A model generated the notes under the pieces. That model was given only the letters and a program-made list of their open reading frames with translations. It was not told the origin of the DNA and did no database searches. Both the position numbers and the translations under genes were made by a program. Source: Liquorilactobacillus hordei DSM 19519 (lineage in GTDB: Bacteria; Bacillota; Bacilli; Lactobacillales; Lactobacillaceae). Taken from it: a stretch of 64,000 nt of DNA. The stretch is from NCBI RefSeq assembly GCF_019443985.1, contig NZ_CP049303.1, forward strand, positions 1,984,001 to 2,048,000, in the 5' to 3' direction. Positions 8,745 to 18,663 of this stretch are shown here, piece after piece (position 1 is the stretch's first letter; the number at the start of each line of letters is the position of its first letter).

Positions 8745-10052
8745 ATGAGTTCCACACTTACAATTTCTTGGTGGGCAGCATTAATTGGTTTAGCAATTGC
8801 CATTATTTTAATTCTAAAAAAGGTTAATCCTGTATATTCACTGATTCTGGGTGCCATAGTTGGTGCTTTACTCGGTGGAGCAAATCTTGTCCAGACCATT
8901 AATATTTTGATTCAAGGTTCGCAAAGCGTGATGGGAACTGTTTTGCGTGTTCTTGCAGCAGGAATGTTAGCTGGTGTAATGATGGAATCAGGTGCAGCTG
9001 ACACAATTGCTCGTGCAATTGTTACTAAGCTAGGTGATCATTTTGCACTTTTTGCATTAGCTCTAGCAACAATGGTCATTACGGCCGTTGGTGTTTTCAT
9101 TCCGGTTGCCATCTTAATAGTTGCGCCAATTGCTTTAGAAGTTGGTCAGCGTATGAACATTTCAAAATTATCTTTACTAATCGCTCTTTCTGGAGGTGGA
9201 AAAGCAGGAAACATAATCTCACCTAATCCCAATACAATTGCCGCTGCAAAGGGCTTTAATCTACAGCTAAGTCAAGTTATGATTGCTGATTTAATTCCTG
9301 CAATTTTAGCCCTTGCTATGACAATCTTTATCGCAAATCTGCTTAAGAAAAAGGGTACGATGATAACAGAACGTGATTTTGAATTACCTAGCAGTTCAAA
9401 ATCACTTCAAAAACTGCCAACTTTAAAAACTGCACTCGTAACTCCATTAGTAGCAGTCATCTTACTATTACTAAATCCAATTGGTTCACTACTGCACATT
9501 AATTTTCTAACTAATTTGAACCTTGATGCACTTTACATCCTTCCATTTGCTGCGATTGTTGGTACAATTGCTATGAAACAAGGAAATAAAATCCGCGAAT
9601 ATGCAGCTGCTGGGATAAACCGAATGACAGATGTTGTTCTCATTTTAATTGGTGCTGGTACAATTGGAGCAACAATTACCTCTTCAAATTTACCAGAACA
9701 AATTATTAATTTAATTAAAATTAGCCATATTTCAGGTGTTTTACTAGCGCCATTATCAGGTATTTTAATGGCAGCTGCTTCTGCTTCAACTTCAACTGGT
9801 GTTATCCTGGCAACAGGGTCATTTTCAAAAGCAATTCTCGGTTTCGGTGTTACTCCGCTCGCCGCAGCTGCAATGGTTCATACAGGTGCAATTGTAATTG
9901 ACCAACTACCACATGGTAACTATTTTCACGTCACTGCAAATGCAATGCACATGGACATTAAAGAACGTTCACGCTGCATTCTTTATGAGTCCATTATCGG
10001 TATTACAGCGATGGTAACAGCAACAATTATTTTTGGTTTTCTAAAATTCTAA
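8745..10052 (+). CDS. GntP-family permease, probably for glycerate
   Basis: 435 residues, almost entirely hydrophobic with about 12 predicted helices. It shows GntP-family features: the opening WWAALIGLAIAIILILKKVNP, the conserved SGGGKAGNIISPNPNTIAAA stretch near 150, and ASASTSTGVILATG near 345. GntP transporters carry gluconate or related hydroxyacids by proton symport. The gene directly downstream (15 bases after the stop) is a glycerate kinase and there is no gluconate kinase nearby, so glycerate is the most economical substrate. That is inference from context. Start ATG with AGGAGG. Confidence 0.82.
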   Translation: MSSTLTISWWAALIGLAIAIILILKKVNPVYSLILGAIVGALLGGANLVQTINILIQGSQSVMGTVLRVLAAGMLAGVMMESGAADTIARAIVTKLGDHFALFALALATMVITAVGVFIPVAILIVAPIALEVGQRMNISKLSLLIALSGGGKAGNIISPNPNTIAAAKGFNLQLSQVMIADLIPAILALAMTIFIANLLKKKGTMITERDFELPSSSKSLQKLPTLKTALVTPLVAVILLLLNPIGSLLHINFLTNLNLDALYILPFAAIVGTIAMKQGNKIREYAAAGINRMTDVVLILIGAGTIGATITSSNLPEQIINLIKISHISGVLLAPLSGILMAAASASTSTGVILATGSFSKAILGFGVTPLAAAAMVHTGAIVIDQLPHGNYFHVTANAMHMDIKERSRCILYESIIGITAMVTATIIFGFLKF

Positions 10053-10067
10053 GTGAGGTCTTTTATT

Positions 10068-11213
10068 ATGAAGTTTGTTATTGCCCCAGATTCATTCAAA
10101 GGAAGTCTAACAGCCAAAGAAGTTGCTTTAGCAATAAAAAAAGGTATTTCAAAAATTTTTCCTACAGCAAATTTCGAACTTGTTCCAATGGCTGATGGCG
10201 GTGAGGGAACTGTTCAATCACTCGTTGATGCTACCGCCGGTAAAATCATTTCAAAGGAAGTCGTTGGACCGCTCGGAAGCAAAGTAGTGGCCAACTATGG
10301 TTTACTTGGAAACTCTAAAACTGCTGTAATTGAGATGGCCGAAGCAAGCGGAATTGGATATATTAATAAGACAACGGCAAATCCCTTAATTACAACCACT
10401 TTTGGAACAGGTCAGTTAATCATTGATGCACTCGATCATGATGTTGATGAAATTATTCTTGGCATCGGTGGAAGTGCAACTAACGATGGCGGTGCAGGGA
10501 TGGCCCAAGCTATTGGTGTGCATTTGCTTGACTCCAAGGGACAAGAACTAACTTTCGGTGGTGCAGCACTATTACAGCTTGCTAAAATTGACACTAACAA
10601 TCTTGACAGTCGACTAAATAACGTCAAGATTGTGATTGCCTCTGATGTTAACAATCCACTAACTGGAAAAAAAGGAGCTTCTGCAGTTTTTGGTCCACAA
10701 AAAGGAGCAACACCTGAAATGGTACAACAACTCGACAAAAGTTTAGTTCATTATTCAAAAATGTTACAAAAATACTTGCATAAAGATGTCGCAACATTAC
10801 CAGGAGCAGGTGCAGCAGGTGGTTTAGGGGCGGGATTATTAGCTTTTACCACAGCAAAAATGGAACATGGTATTGACATTGTAGTCAACTATTCCAATCT
10901 AAAGAGTAAGGTTCAAGATGCCGACTTCATTATTACTGGTGAAGGTGGAATTGACTTCCAAACTCAATATGGTAAAACCCCATTCGGAGTTGCAAAGGCT
11001 GCTAAAAGCATTGCCCCTAATGCCCCTGTTATTGCTCTTGCTGGATATGTAGGTAAAGGCGTTGATGTTTTATACCAAAATAACGTAATGGATGCAATTT
11101 TTTCAACGGTTTCTGGTGCTAAAACTTTAGATCGTGCCTTTAAAGATAGCCAGGCGGATATTGCACAAACTTCTGAGAATATTGCGCGCTTAATTAAGAA
11201 ACTAACACACTAA
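10068..11213 (+). CDS. Glycerate kinase (GlxK/GarK family)
   Basis: 381 residues from ATG 10068. A GTG at 10053 is in frame but is itself part of the ribosome site GTGAGG, so the ATG is preferred. The start MKFVIAPDSFKGSLTA, then PMADGGEGTV, GIGGSATNDGGAGM and GAGAAGGLGAGL are family signatures. The enzyme phosphorylates glycerate to phosphoglycerate (family members make the 2- or 3-phosphate; this cannot be told from sequence alone), feeding lower glycolysis. It forms an evident two-gene operon with the GntP permease. No terminator with a strong stem is visible in the 95 bases before the next gene. Confidence 0.9.
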   Translation: MKFVIAPDSFKGSLTAKEVALAIKKGISKIFPTANFELVPMADGGEGTVQSLVDATAGKIISKEVVGPLGSKVVANYGLLGNSKTAVIEMAEASGIGYINKTTANPLITTTFGTGQLIIDALDHDVDEIILGIGGSATNDGGAGMAQAIGVHLLDSKGQELTFGGAALLQLAKIDTNNLDSRLNNVKIVIASDVNNPLTGKKGASAVFGPQKGATPEMVQQLDKSLVHYSKMLQKYLHKDVATLPGAGAAGGLGAGLLAFTTAKMEHGIDIVVNYSNLKSKVQDADFIITGEGGIDFQTQYGKTPFGVAKAAKSIAPNAPVIALAGYVGKGVDVLYQNNVMDAIFSTVSGAKTLDRAFKDSQADIAQTSENIARLIKKLTH

Positions 11214-11308
11214 ATTATTGTTATTACTTTTTTCTGTGAATGAATTCTCGCGTCGCTATTGGATTTTTGGTAAAATATTACTAATGAGTAGTATGAAAGG
11301 AGTCTTCC

Positions 11309-12148
11309 ATGCCAAAAAGCCTCAGAAAAAAGCCACTATTTAATTTTTTGATACTCGTTGTAGCACTTGAAATAATAGTTATCTCTATTAATTTTTTTTA
11401 TTCGCCAATAGAGGTTGCCGCCGGGGGAGCAACTGGAATTGCTATTTTATTAAATGCTGCATTCGGAATTAATATTGCAGTTTCAGTACTAGTGATAAAT
11501 ACTATTATGGTTATTTTAGCCTTCTTCTTTTTAGAAAGAGAAATTGTCCAAAAAATCACGTTAGGTAGTTTCTTATTACCACTGTTCATGTACCTAACAC
11601 CTAGTTTTAAAATTGTTGATGACTCTTTCCTTGCAGTTACAATTGGCGGAACAATCTTTGCACTTGGAATTGCTATGCTTTATCGGATTGATGCTTCCAG
11701 TGGTGGAACAACCGTCCCTCCATTAATCATCCGTAAATATTTTCATATAAATACAGCAATTTCACTCTTAGCCATTGATTTCGTTGTAACTTTCTTCAAT
11801 ATTTTTACAATGGGTTTGAATGCCTTCTTTCTAGCCGGTTTTTCCCTGGTCATTACTTCTGTTGTAATGCGTTATATTGAAACAGGTCTAGATCATAAAT
11901 ATCAAATCCAAGTTATGAGTCTCCACAAAACAAAAGAGATTCAGGAAATGGCGCTAAATGTTGACCATAGTCTAACAGTTTATGATGTCCGTGGCGGTTA
12001 CAGTGATAACCAAAAAGAAATCTTAATGCTTGTTGTCGATAATCAGAGTTACGGTCCGCTATTGCGCTCAATTCATGCCATTGATCCCGATGCATTTATT
12101 ATTACTTCAAATGTTGTAAAGGTTCATGGCGGTCGGTTAGGTCTTTAA
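11309..12148 (+). CDS. YitT-family membrane protein (DUF161 + DUF2179)
   Basis: 279 residues. Five to six hydrophobic helices (about 10-195) include the family's PIEVAAGGATGIAILLN and DASSGGTTVPPLI motifs. A soluble C-terminal DUF2179 domain (about 200-279) ends in FIITSNVVKVHGG. YitT proteins are widespread in Firmicutes and are of unresolved transport function. Start ATG has AAAGGAG at 5-7 bases. It is convergent with hisC, and the intervening 278 bases contain a dispersed palindromic repeat and a terminator. Confidence 0.85.
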   Translation: MPKSLRKKPLFNFLILVVALEIIVISINFFYSPIEVAAGGATGIAILLNAAFGINIAVSVLVINTIMVILAFFFLEREIVQKITLGSFLLPLFMYLTPSFKIVDDSFLAVTIGGTIFALGIAMLYRIDASSGGTTVPPLIIRKYFHINTAISLLAIDFVVTFFNIFTMGLNAFFLAGFSLVITSVVMRYIETGLDHKYQIQVMSLHKTKEIQEMALNVDHSLTVYDVRGGYSDNQKEILMLVVDNQSYGPLLRSIHAIDPDAFIITSNVVKVHGGRLGL

Positions 12149-12220
12149 AAATAAACAAACTAGTTCCTCATATTGCTAATTTTCTTGTAAAAAAAGAAGC
12201 AACTAGAAGAGGAAAGTGTT

Positions 12221-12318
12221 CCGTAAGTCGGAAAAATTTGAGTACTAACCCCAAATTACTCATAGTAAGTTCTTTACTATAAGTAATTCGAAGTTCGACG
12301 GAGAATTTTGACTTATGG
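12221..12318. repeat. Dispersed imperfect palindrome, copy A
   Basis: The outer arms CCGTAAGTC (12221-12229) and GACTTATGG (12310-12318) pair with one G-T wobble. Inside are AATTACT/AGTAATT arms and an inner CATAGTAAG/TTTACTAT hairpin. The same segment order is found at 54935-55032, and in shorter or diverged form at 28333-28419 and 62548-62621. It is followed by a matched terminator-like hairpin. Confidence 0.75.
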
Positions 12319-12343
12319 AATACGTTTATACAGAATAATCAGC

Positions 12344-12379
12344 GAGACTGGGTCAAAATTCAACTTTTGGCACAGTCTC
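12344..12379 (+). terminator. Hairpin terminator after copy A
   Basis: GAGACTG (12344-12350) pairs with CAGTCTC (12373-12379), enclosing GTCAAAA/TTTTGGC. A T-rich run CTCTTTGTTTATT follows. Suited to end yitT transcription, or bidirectionally hisC. The core matches hairpins next to the other repeat copies. Confidence 0.65.
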
Positions 12380-12426
12380 CTCTTTGTTTATTCTGAATAA
12401 ACATATTTCCTCCTAGTTACTTCTTT

Positions 12427-13542
12427 TTAATTTTCAATAACATCTGCTAACTTATTAAGCAAAAAGTCATTTTCCTCTTTTTTTCCAATCGTTATCCTCA
12501 CATATGCTGGATATCCCCATGCATCACATTCACGAATAATAACACCTTTTGCCATGAGCTGTTCACAGATTGTTGCAGAATAAAGATCATTTGGTAATTT
12601 AGCAAAGATAAAATTCGAACTAGATGGTATAACTGTAAATCCCATTTCATTCAAAATGCTCTCCATTCGTGCACGCTCATCTAAAATAAGATTCTTTATC
12701 CTATCTGCTTGTTCTTGGTCCGCTAATAGAGTTGCTTTAGCAGCAAAAAGTCCAGTCCGGTTTACACAAAAGGGCTCCGTAATCGTATCAAAAGCACTAA
12801 TTACCGCTGCCTGGGCCATAAGGTATCCAACTCGGACTCCTGCCATTCCATAAAACTTAGAAAAGGTTCTAATTACAATTAACTTCTTATTTTTCAACAG
12901 CTCCACTATCTCTGGACGTTGCCCTCCAGCTATAAAATCAGCATACGCTTCGTCTAAAACAATCCAAACATCATCACCGACACGATCTATGAAGCTTTCA
13001 AGCTCTTTTCTGTCATTGATTACACCTGTTGGATTGTTAGGATTACATAGCCAAATCAATTTGGTTTTATCTGTAATATCTTCTTCCATTGCTTCCAAGT
13101 CATAAGTGAAATCTGATTTTACTGGAATTTCTCTGATAGTTGCCCCCATCAAAATTGAAACTTCTCGATATAAGCGATATGTTGGCTTAGCGATTAAAAC
13201 TTCGTCGCCTTCATCTAATAACAATCTAGCAACGGTTTCAATTACATTACCTGCTCCACTACCCAATGCTATATTCGTGACATCCAAATTGTTAATTTTT
13301 GCAATCGTTGCGGTTAATTCTACATAATCGTCTTCTGGATATCGATTAACTACCTCTAAACTTTCTTGCATAGCCTTCTTGGCATGTTTATACGGCCCAA
13401 ATGGATTCTCATTCGAACCTAGCTTAACAACCTTATTTAAACCATATCTTTTTAATACCGAAGCCTCTGTTTCACCAGCTATGTATGGCTTACAGTCATC
13501 AACTTGTTTTCGTAAGTTCAAACTAACTACGCTCTCTTTCAT
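12427..13542 (-). CDS. hisC: Histidinol-phosphate aminotransferase-like PLP enzyme
   Basis: 371 residues. A class I/II aminotransferase with HisC features: VKLGSNENPFGP near 37-48, IWLCNPNNPTG near 165, VLDEAYADF near 195, the PLP lysine in RTFSKFYGMAG near 225, and RVGYLMA. HisC converts imidazole-acetol phosphate to histidinol phosphate, but stand-alone HisC proteins often transaminate aromatic amino acids. No other his gene is in the window, so the physiological role may be aromatic amino acid metabolism. A strong GGGAGG ribosome site precedes the ATG. It is a single-gene unit bounded by hairpins on both sides. Confidence 0.85.
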   Translation of the reverse strand: MKESVVSLNLRKQVDDCKPYIAGETEASVLKRYGLNKVVKLGSNENPFGPYKHAKKAMQESLEVVNRYPEDDYVELTATIAKINNLDVTNIALGSGAGNVIETVARLLLDEGDEVLIAKPTYRLYREVSILMGATIREIPVKSDFTYDLEAMEEDITDKTKLIWLCNPNNPTGVINDRKELESFIDRVGDDVWIVLDEAYADFIAGGQRPEIVELLKNKKLIVIRTFSKFYGMAGVRVGYLMAQAAVISAFDTITEPFCVNRTGLFAAKATLLADQEQADRIKNLILDERARMESILNEMGFTVIPSSSNFIFAKLPNDLYSATICEQLMAKGVIIRECDAWGYPAYVRITIGKKEENDFLLNKLADVIEN

Positions 13543-13597
13543 GATTACCTCCCAAATTTGTTTCAGAATATGTTTAAGCTGTACCTAAAGTCGAATT

Positions 13598-13639
13598 AAA
13601 AGGGGGCCACACCAAGAAATAATTGGCGCCACCCCTTTT
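13598..13639 (-). terminator. Intrinsic terminator of the amino-acid catabolic operon
   Basis: AAAAGGGG (13598-13605) pairs with CCCCTTTT (13632-13639), with an inner CCAA/TTGG pair. On the minus strand the stem lies about 28-69 bases after the stop of the dehydrogenase gene and ends in a T-run, as expected for the last gene of the operon. Confidence 0.7.
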
Positions 13640-13666
13640 GTATCTAAGCTGCAATTACAACCTTAA

Positions 13667-15034
13667 TCAATTAAATACAATTATTTTTTCATTAGCAAAT
13701 TCATAAAGTCCCAGGTCACTCATCTCTCGTCCATATCCTGAATGTTTTATCCCACCAAAAGGCAACTCTGGATGTGCACCAGAAGGTCGATTAATAAAAA
13801 CTTGGCCTGTTTCAATCGCAGATGCAATTGCATGTGCCCTCTCTATATTTTGCGAATATACCGCACCCGCTAATCCAAAGAAAGAATCATTAGCTAATTC
13901 AACTACAGCATCATCATTAGGAACCACATGAACTTGCGCTACCGGTCCGAAGAATTCCTGATAATAAGCTGGATTATCATGTTTTATATTAGCCAAAACA
14001 ACTGGCTTAAAGAAATAACCATCACCCTGAACAGGTCCTCCTGCAACTAAAACTTCTGCACCATTTGCAACAGCCTCTTCAACTTGCTTTTGAAGGCCTT
14101 CTACTGCATTCTTTGAGGACAAGGGTGTTAGTTCTGTATCTTCATCAAGAGGATCACCTAATTTGATATTTTTAAATTTCTTTTCGATACCAGAAATAAA
14201 TCTTTCAGCAACACTTTCTTCTACAATGTATCGCTTAGCTGATGTACAAACTTGACCTGCATTTCGTAATCGTGCACCAACAGCATCATTTACTGCTAAT
14301 TCAAGATCGGCATCATCAAGTATTACAAAAACATCACTGCCACCAAGCTCCATTGTTGATTTAACTAAATTTTTTCCAGCCTGACCTGCAATAATACGCC
14401 CAGCATCTTCAGATCCTGTTAAAGCAACACCTTGGACCCTCTCATCTGCAATAATATCAGCAATTTGATCATGTGATACAAAAAGGTTAGTAAATCCCCC
14501 ATCACCCAAACCAGCTTCTGTAGCCAAGTCTTCGAGTAACTTTGCACATCCTGCAACAATTCCTGCATGCTTAAGAACTACTGGATTTCCTAACAAATAA
14601 TTAGGTGCCAAAACTCTTACAACTTGTGAGTATGGGAAATTCCAAGGTTCAATGCTCGCAACTATCCCAATTGAATGATATTCCAACAAAGCCTTTTTTC
14701 CATCTGAGTACTCATAAGGTTTAGGCTCCAATAAGCTTGGTCCTTTATCAGCATAATAACGTGCTAAATTTGCACACAACAAAACCTCACCTTTGCCCTC
14801 AGCAACTTTCTTACCCATGTTGATTGCAGCTTCTTTTGCTAATTTATCCTGATTTTTTTCAAGAATCTCCGTAAATTTTACTAATTTCTTTGACCTTTCA
14901 GAAACTGGTACTTTTTTTTGAGCCTTATAGAACTTCTCAGCTTGATCAAGTCTTTTTGCAACATCATCGGTGGACATCAACTTATATTCCTTAACCAAAT
15001 TACCAGAGTATGGATTAATAACCTTATACGCCAT
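13667..15034 (-). CDS. NAD(P)-dependent succinate-semialdehyde-type aldehyde dehydrogenase
   Basis: 455 residues, the length of the short SSADH group. Catalytic Glu229 lies in MELGGSD, nucleophile Cys263 in GQVCTSAKR, and Asn132 in EPWNFP. It oxidises an aldehyde to the acid with NAD(P)+. It is the last gene of an operon and follows a GABA-transaminase-like gene by 16 bases, so the aldehyde is probably the transaminase product (succinic semialdehyde or a homologue). The exact substrate cannot be read. Start ATG 15034 with GAAGGGG. The product acid would be succinate if the substrate is GABA-derived. Confidence 0.87.
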   Translation of the reverse strand: MAYKVINPYSGNLVKEYKLMSTDDVAKRLDQAEKFYKAQKKVPVSERSKKLVKFTEILEKNQDKLAKEAAINMGKKVAEGKGEVLLCANLARYYADKGPSLLEPKPYEYSDGKKALLEYHSIGIVASIEPWNFPYSQVVRVLAPNYLLGNPVVLKHAGIVAGCAKLLEDLATEAGLGDGGFTNLFVSHDQIADIIADERVQGVALTGSEDAGRIIAGQAGKNLVKSTMELGGSDVFVILDDADLELAVNDAVGARLRNAGQVCTSAKRYIVEESVAERFISGIEKKFKNIKLGDPLDEDTELTPLSSKNAVEGLQKQVEEAVANGAEVLVAGGPVQGDGYFFKPVVLANIKHDNPAYYQEFFGPVAQVHVVPNDDAVVELANDSFFGLAGAVYSQNIERAHAIASAIETGQVFINRPSGAHPELPFGGIKHSGYGREMSDLGLYEFANEKIIVFN

Positions 15035-15050
15035 ATCGTGACCCCTTCCG

Positions 15051-16331
15051 TTATTTAACTATACTTTTTGCAATACTACGGTCAATCACTTCTAATGCTT
15101 CGTCAATAATATCATATGAAACTATTAACGGTGGAATAAAACGAATCACATTATGGAATACTCCGCAATTCAATAATATTAAGTGTTCCTTCAATGCCTC
15201 TTCTCTAATCTCTGTAACTAATTCAGTTGCCGGTTTATTAGTCCTAGAATCTCTAAATTCTACACCTATCATTAGTCCTAAGCCACGTACGTTACTAATT
15301 ACATCGTATTTCTGTGCTAATAATTCTAATTTTTCTTTAAAATATGTTCCCTTCTTACGTACATTTCCCAGGAAATCGTCACTCATGATATCCAAAACAG
15401 CTGACCCCGCAGCACAAGCAAGCGGATTGCCACCAAATGTTCCACCATGCGCACCTGGTTCCCATTGATCCATATATTCAGCTTTTCCAATGACTGCACT
15501 TAAAGGAATTCCATTTGCAATTCCTTTTGCAGAAGTCAATATATCAGGTTGCACTCCATAATAGTCCTTCGCAAATAAGTAACCCGTTCTCCCATAGCCA
15601 CTCTGAATCTCATCAAAAATCAAAATTATTCCATACCTATCACAAATTGCTCGTAATTTTTCTAAGAATATTTTAGGAGCAGGAAGATAGCCGCCCTCTC
15701 CTTGTACCGGTTCAACAACAATACAGGCAACTTGCGAGGGAGCCAAAACACGATGAAAGAGTCCTTCTAATTGATCAATACATCTTGCAACTTCATCATC
15801 AGCGCTCAACTTTGAGTTATAAACATCTGGAAAGTCAACATGATAGACAGGAGGTAACACACCTTCATAGTTCTTACGATATTGCGCATTCGAAGCTGTC
15901 ATTGCGGCTGTTAACAGTGTCCTGCCATGAAAAGAACTTGTAAACGCAACTATTCCATTCCTTTTCGTAACACTCAATGCTAGCTTTACAGCCCCTTCAT
16001 TTGCCTCAGCACCGCTGTTAGAAAAATAGACTTTATAGTCTTTCCCAACTCGTTTTACCAATTTTTCAGCTAATTCAATGTACGATGGATAATAAACAAC
16101 ATTGTGCCCACCATGTACAAGTTCATGTAATTGTTTTTCAACAGCTGCAACAATTGTCGGGTTATTATGTCCACAGTTAACCACCCCTACACCAGCTGCA
16201 AAGTCGAGATATTGTTCACCATCTTCAGAAGTAAGATATACTCCTTCACCTTTTATTACACCTAGTTTTGTTGACCTTTTTGCAACAGGAGGTAATACTT
16301 CTAATGAACGTTCATATAAAGACTTAGCCAC
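15051..16331 (-). CDS. 4-aminobutyrate/omega-amino acid aminotransferase (class III, PLP)
   Basis: About 426 residues from GTG 16331. It is preferred because GGAG lies 8 bases before it; the GTG at 16349 has no such site. Class III features: NSGAEANEGA, SSFHGRT, IFDEIQSGYGRTG (PLP-ring Asp) and the Schiff-base Lys in LTSAKGIANG (near 269). The product converts an omega-amino acid to the semialdehyde with 2-oxoglutarate as acceptor. Its pairing with the dehydrogenase suggests a GabT/GabD-like step. Ornithine or another omega-amine is an alternative. It starts 21 bases after the transporter ATPase gene. Confidence 0.85.
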   Translation of the reverse strand: MAKSLYERSLEVLPPVAKRSTKLGVIKGEGVYLTSEDGEQYLDFAAGVGVVNCGHNNPTIVAAVEKQLHELVHGGHNVVYYPSYIELAEKLVKRVGKDYKVYFSNSGAEANEGAVKLALSVTKRNGIVAFTSSFHGRTLLTAAMTASNAQYRKNYEGVLPPVYHVDFPDVYNSKLSADDEVARCIDQLEGLFHRVLAPSQVACIVVEPVQGEGGYLPAPKIFLEKLRAICDRYGIILIFDEIQSGYGRTGYLFAKDYYGVQPDILTSAKGIANGIPLSAVIGKAEYMDQWEPGAHGGTFGGNPLACAAGSAVLDIMSDDFLGNVRKKGTYFKEKLELLAQKYDVISNVRGLGLMIGVEFRDSRTNKPATELVTEIREEALKEHLILLNCGVFHNVIRFIPPLIVSYDIIDEALEVIDRSIAKSIVK

Positions 16332-16352
16332 ATTATCCACTCCATTCACAGA

Positions 16353-17093
16353 CTACATCACTTTAGATAAAAATGATTGCGTCCGCGTATTTTTAGTTTC
16401 CTCAAAAATATACTTTGGATTGCCACTATCAGCAATCTTTCCCTTATCCATAAACAAAACCTTATCTGCAATATTTTGTGCAAAGGACATCTCATGCGTA
16501 ACAATAATCATTGTCATCCCATCAGCTGCCAACTTCTCCATTACACTCAGCACTTCTCCAACAACTTCAGGATCAAGTGCCGAAGTTGGTTCGTCAAATA
16601 ACATAACTTCGGGATTCATGGCAAGCGCCCGTGCAATCGCGACACGTTGTTGTTGACCACCTGATAACGATTGAGGATAAGCATCCGCCTTTTCAGATAA
16701 TCCAACCTGCTTCAATAATAAATGTGCATGCTCAATTGCTTGCTTAGGCGTATCCACTTTTAATTTGATGGGGGCAAATGTAATGTTCTCAAGCACAGTT
16801 TTATTTGGAAAAAGATTGAATTGTTGAAAAACCATTCCCATTTTCTGTCTAAGCACACGTAACTTATCTTTACTAGCGCCATTTAACTCTTCACCTTCAA
16901 AGATAACATTGCCGGAATAATCGCCTTCAAGTCTATTTAAACATCTCAATAATGTACTTTTTCCACCACCAGATGGTCCAATCAAGACAACTTTTTCTGA
17001 TTTTTTTACCGTAAAAGAAATATCCTCCAGAACAACATTATCTGCATAAGCCTTCTTTAAATTTTTCACTTCAATAATATTTTCTTCTGTCAT
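16353..17093 (-). CDS. Polar amino acid ABC transporter ATP-binding protein
   Basis: 246 residues, the GlnQ/HisP type. Walker A is GPSGGGKST, the signature [14 protein letters not shown], Walker [14 protein letters not shown], and the switch His is in IIVTHEMSF. It energises import by the permease encoded 11 bases upstream and the binding protein before that. Start ATG 17093 with TAGGAGG. The transporter sits between two hydrolase genes and a transaminase/dehydrogenase pair, so it probably imports the substrate of this catabolic operon. Confidence 0.92.
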   Translation of the reverse strand: MTEENIIEVKNLKKAYADNVVLEDISFTVKKSEKVVLIGPSGGGKSTLLRCLNRLEGDYSGNVIFEGEELNGASKDKLRVLRQKMGMVFQQFNLFPNKTVLENITFAPIKLKVDTPKQAIEHAHLLLKQVGLSEKADAYPQSLSGGQQQRVAIARALAMNPEVMLFDEPTSALDPEVVGEVLSVMEKLAADGMTMIIVTHEMSFAQNIADKVLFMDKGKIADSGNPKYIFEETKNTRTQSFLSKVM

Positions 17094-17104
17094 CAGTTGT
17101 CCTC

Positions 17105-17791
17105 CTAATTACTCTGTGTGTACTTGCTACCCATTTTTCTTTCTACCAATTGCATCAACTGTGAAAGAACAAATGTTAGTACAAAATAAATAGTCGCTGC
17201 AACAATTAAAGGAGGAACAAAATTATACAAGGTCCCACCTACTCCAAGAGCCTGTGCTGTAACTTCTTGAACACCAATATAAAATAATACTGAAGATTCT
17301 TTGACTAGTGAGATAAATTCATTCCCTAAGGCAGGTAAAATGTTTCTAATCGCTTGTGGTAAGATAATTGAAAACATTGTAGTTCGTTCACTTAAGCCTA
17401 ATGATATTCCCGCTTCTGTTTGACCTTTAGAAATCGAAATAATCCCTGAACGAAAAATCTCCGCAGTATATGCTCCAGAATTTATTCCCAATGCAATTGA
17501 ACCCGGAATAACTCTGTCTAGGCCAGATCCTAAAAACTGGATTTGTGGTACAGCTAACACATTAGAAAGAGTGTAGTAAATCAACATAACTTGAATCATT
17601 GCCGGTGTTCCACGAACAATTGCAATATAAACACGTGCAATATAAGAAAGTACCTTAATCTTTGATAGCCGGAACATTACAAAAACCAGACCCAAAAGGA
17701 TTCCGATAACTATACCGATTATTGAAATCAAAATTGTTTGTGCAGTTCCTTCAAAAAACACGGGATAGTACTGCTTTAAAAAATCGAACAT
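17105..17791 (-). CDS. Polar amino acid ABC transporter permease
   Basis: 228 residues from ATG 17791. A GTG at 17800 overlaps the AAAGGG ribosome site and is less likely. It has five to six hydrophobic helices and the EAA loop of His/Glu/Gln-type permeases ([25 protein letters not shown]). It begins with [20 protein letters not shown], typical of the HisM/GlnP family. The single permease would act as a homodimer with the ATPase encoded next. Confidence 0.9.
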   Translation of the reverse strand: MFDFLKQYYPVFFEGTAQTILISIIGIVIGILLGLVFVMFRLSKIKVLSYIARVYIAIVRGTPAMIQVMLIYYTLSNVLAVPQIQFLGSGLDRVIPGSIALGINSGAYTAEIFRSGIISISKGQTEAGISLGLSERTTMFSIILPQAIRNILPALGNEFISLVKESSVLFYIGVQEVTAQALGVGGTLYNFVPPLIVAATIYFVLTFVLSQLMQLVERKMGSKYTQSN

Positions 17792-17814
17792 TGTCTTCAC
17801 CCTTTATTATTTAT

Positions 17815-18645
17815 CTATTTACCATATTTAGATTGTAATTCCTGTGCCTGTTTAAACATTTTTGTCATTTCACCATTCTTTTGTAACTTAGTAATTACCT
17901 TATTGACACGTTTTACTAATTCTTTGTCATTCTTTCTTGCCGCAACATTGACTGATCTTTGTTCCTTCGGTGTATTTAGAGTAACTTTTGCAATGGCATA
18001 TTTACCTGGGAACTGCTTCAAGTAGTTATCTGCAATTTCATTTTCAACAACAACACCATCTAATTTTCCTTGTAGGAGTTCTGTTGTTAAACCCGTTAAA
18101 ACCCCTTCTGTGACAACATTGCTGCCCTTTAATTGGTTCTTAGCGATTGTTTCTTGTGTCGTTGTTTGCTGTGCACCAATTTGTTTTCCCTTAACAGAGG
18201 CTACTGTATTAAAGCTATTTGCATCTTTCTTTTGGACCAATAAGACATTCTTAACTGTGTAATATGACTTGGAAAATGCAACAACTTTCTTTCTTTCATT
18301 CGTCGAAACCATCCCTGCAAGTACCAAATCAACTTTATTGCTCTTTAGTTCAGAAATTAACGAAGGAAACTCTGTATTCTCGATTTTAAGCTTCACTCCT
18401 AGATTATCTGCAATTTTTTGAGCAAGCATCATATCATATCCAACAATTTGTTTTTTTCCATTTTTTACGATTGGAAATTCAAACGGTGCATAATCAGCAG
18501 ATGTTCCGACAACTAGAGTGCCCTTATCTTGAATCTTTTTGACACTATTGTCAGAGCTCGTACTACTGCTACATCCTGCCAATATCAATCCTAGAGCAAT
18601 TATTGCTCCAATAATCCCTAATCCTTTTTTAATTTCCTTTTTCAT
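17815..18645 (-). CDS. Amino acid ABC transporter substrate-binding lipoprotein
   Basis: About 276 residues from ATG 18645, placed 6 bases after GGAGGGG. An in-frame TTG at 18660 overlaps that site and is rejected. The signal peptide ends in the lipobox LAGC (Cys near 25), so the protein is membrane-anchored outside the cell. A type 3 periplasmic binding fold follows: LVVGTSADYAPFEF, IVGYDMMLAQKIADNLG, LVLAGM, and the second lobe. Acidic residues in the pocket could fit a cationic or guanidino side chain, but the ligand cannot be assigned from sequence. Confidence 0.9.
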   Translation of the reverse strand: MKKEIKKGLGIIGAIIALGLILAGCSSSTSSDNSVKKIQDKGTLVVGTSADYAPFEFPIVKNGKKQIVGYDMMLAQKIADNLGVKLKIENTEFPSLISELKSNKVDLVLAGMVSTNERKKVVAFSKSYYTVKNVLLVQKKDANSFNTVASVKGKQIGAQQTTTQETIAKNQLKGSNVVTEGVLTGLTTELLQGKLDGVVVENEIADNYLKQFPGKYAIAKVTLNTPKEQRSVNVAARKNDKELVKRVNKVITKLQKNGEMTKMFKQAQELQSKYGK

Positions 18646-18663
18646 AATAAGCCCCTCCAATTT

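Noticed and set aside
12221..12318. Insertion sequence remnant with transposase
   Set aside because: No open frame with transposase motifs lies in or near any copy; the element is too short to encode a protein.
13667..16331. Ornithine degradation (rocD/rocA) instead of GABA-type genes
   Set aside because: The dehydrogenase is the short SSADH type (455 residues) rather than the longer P5C dehydrogenase, though ornithine as transaminase substrate cannot be fully excluded.
16102..16656. 184-residue plus-strand frame
   Set aside because: Crosses two real minus-strand genes (transaminase and ABC ATPase) in antisense.
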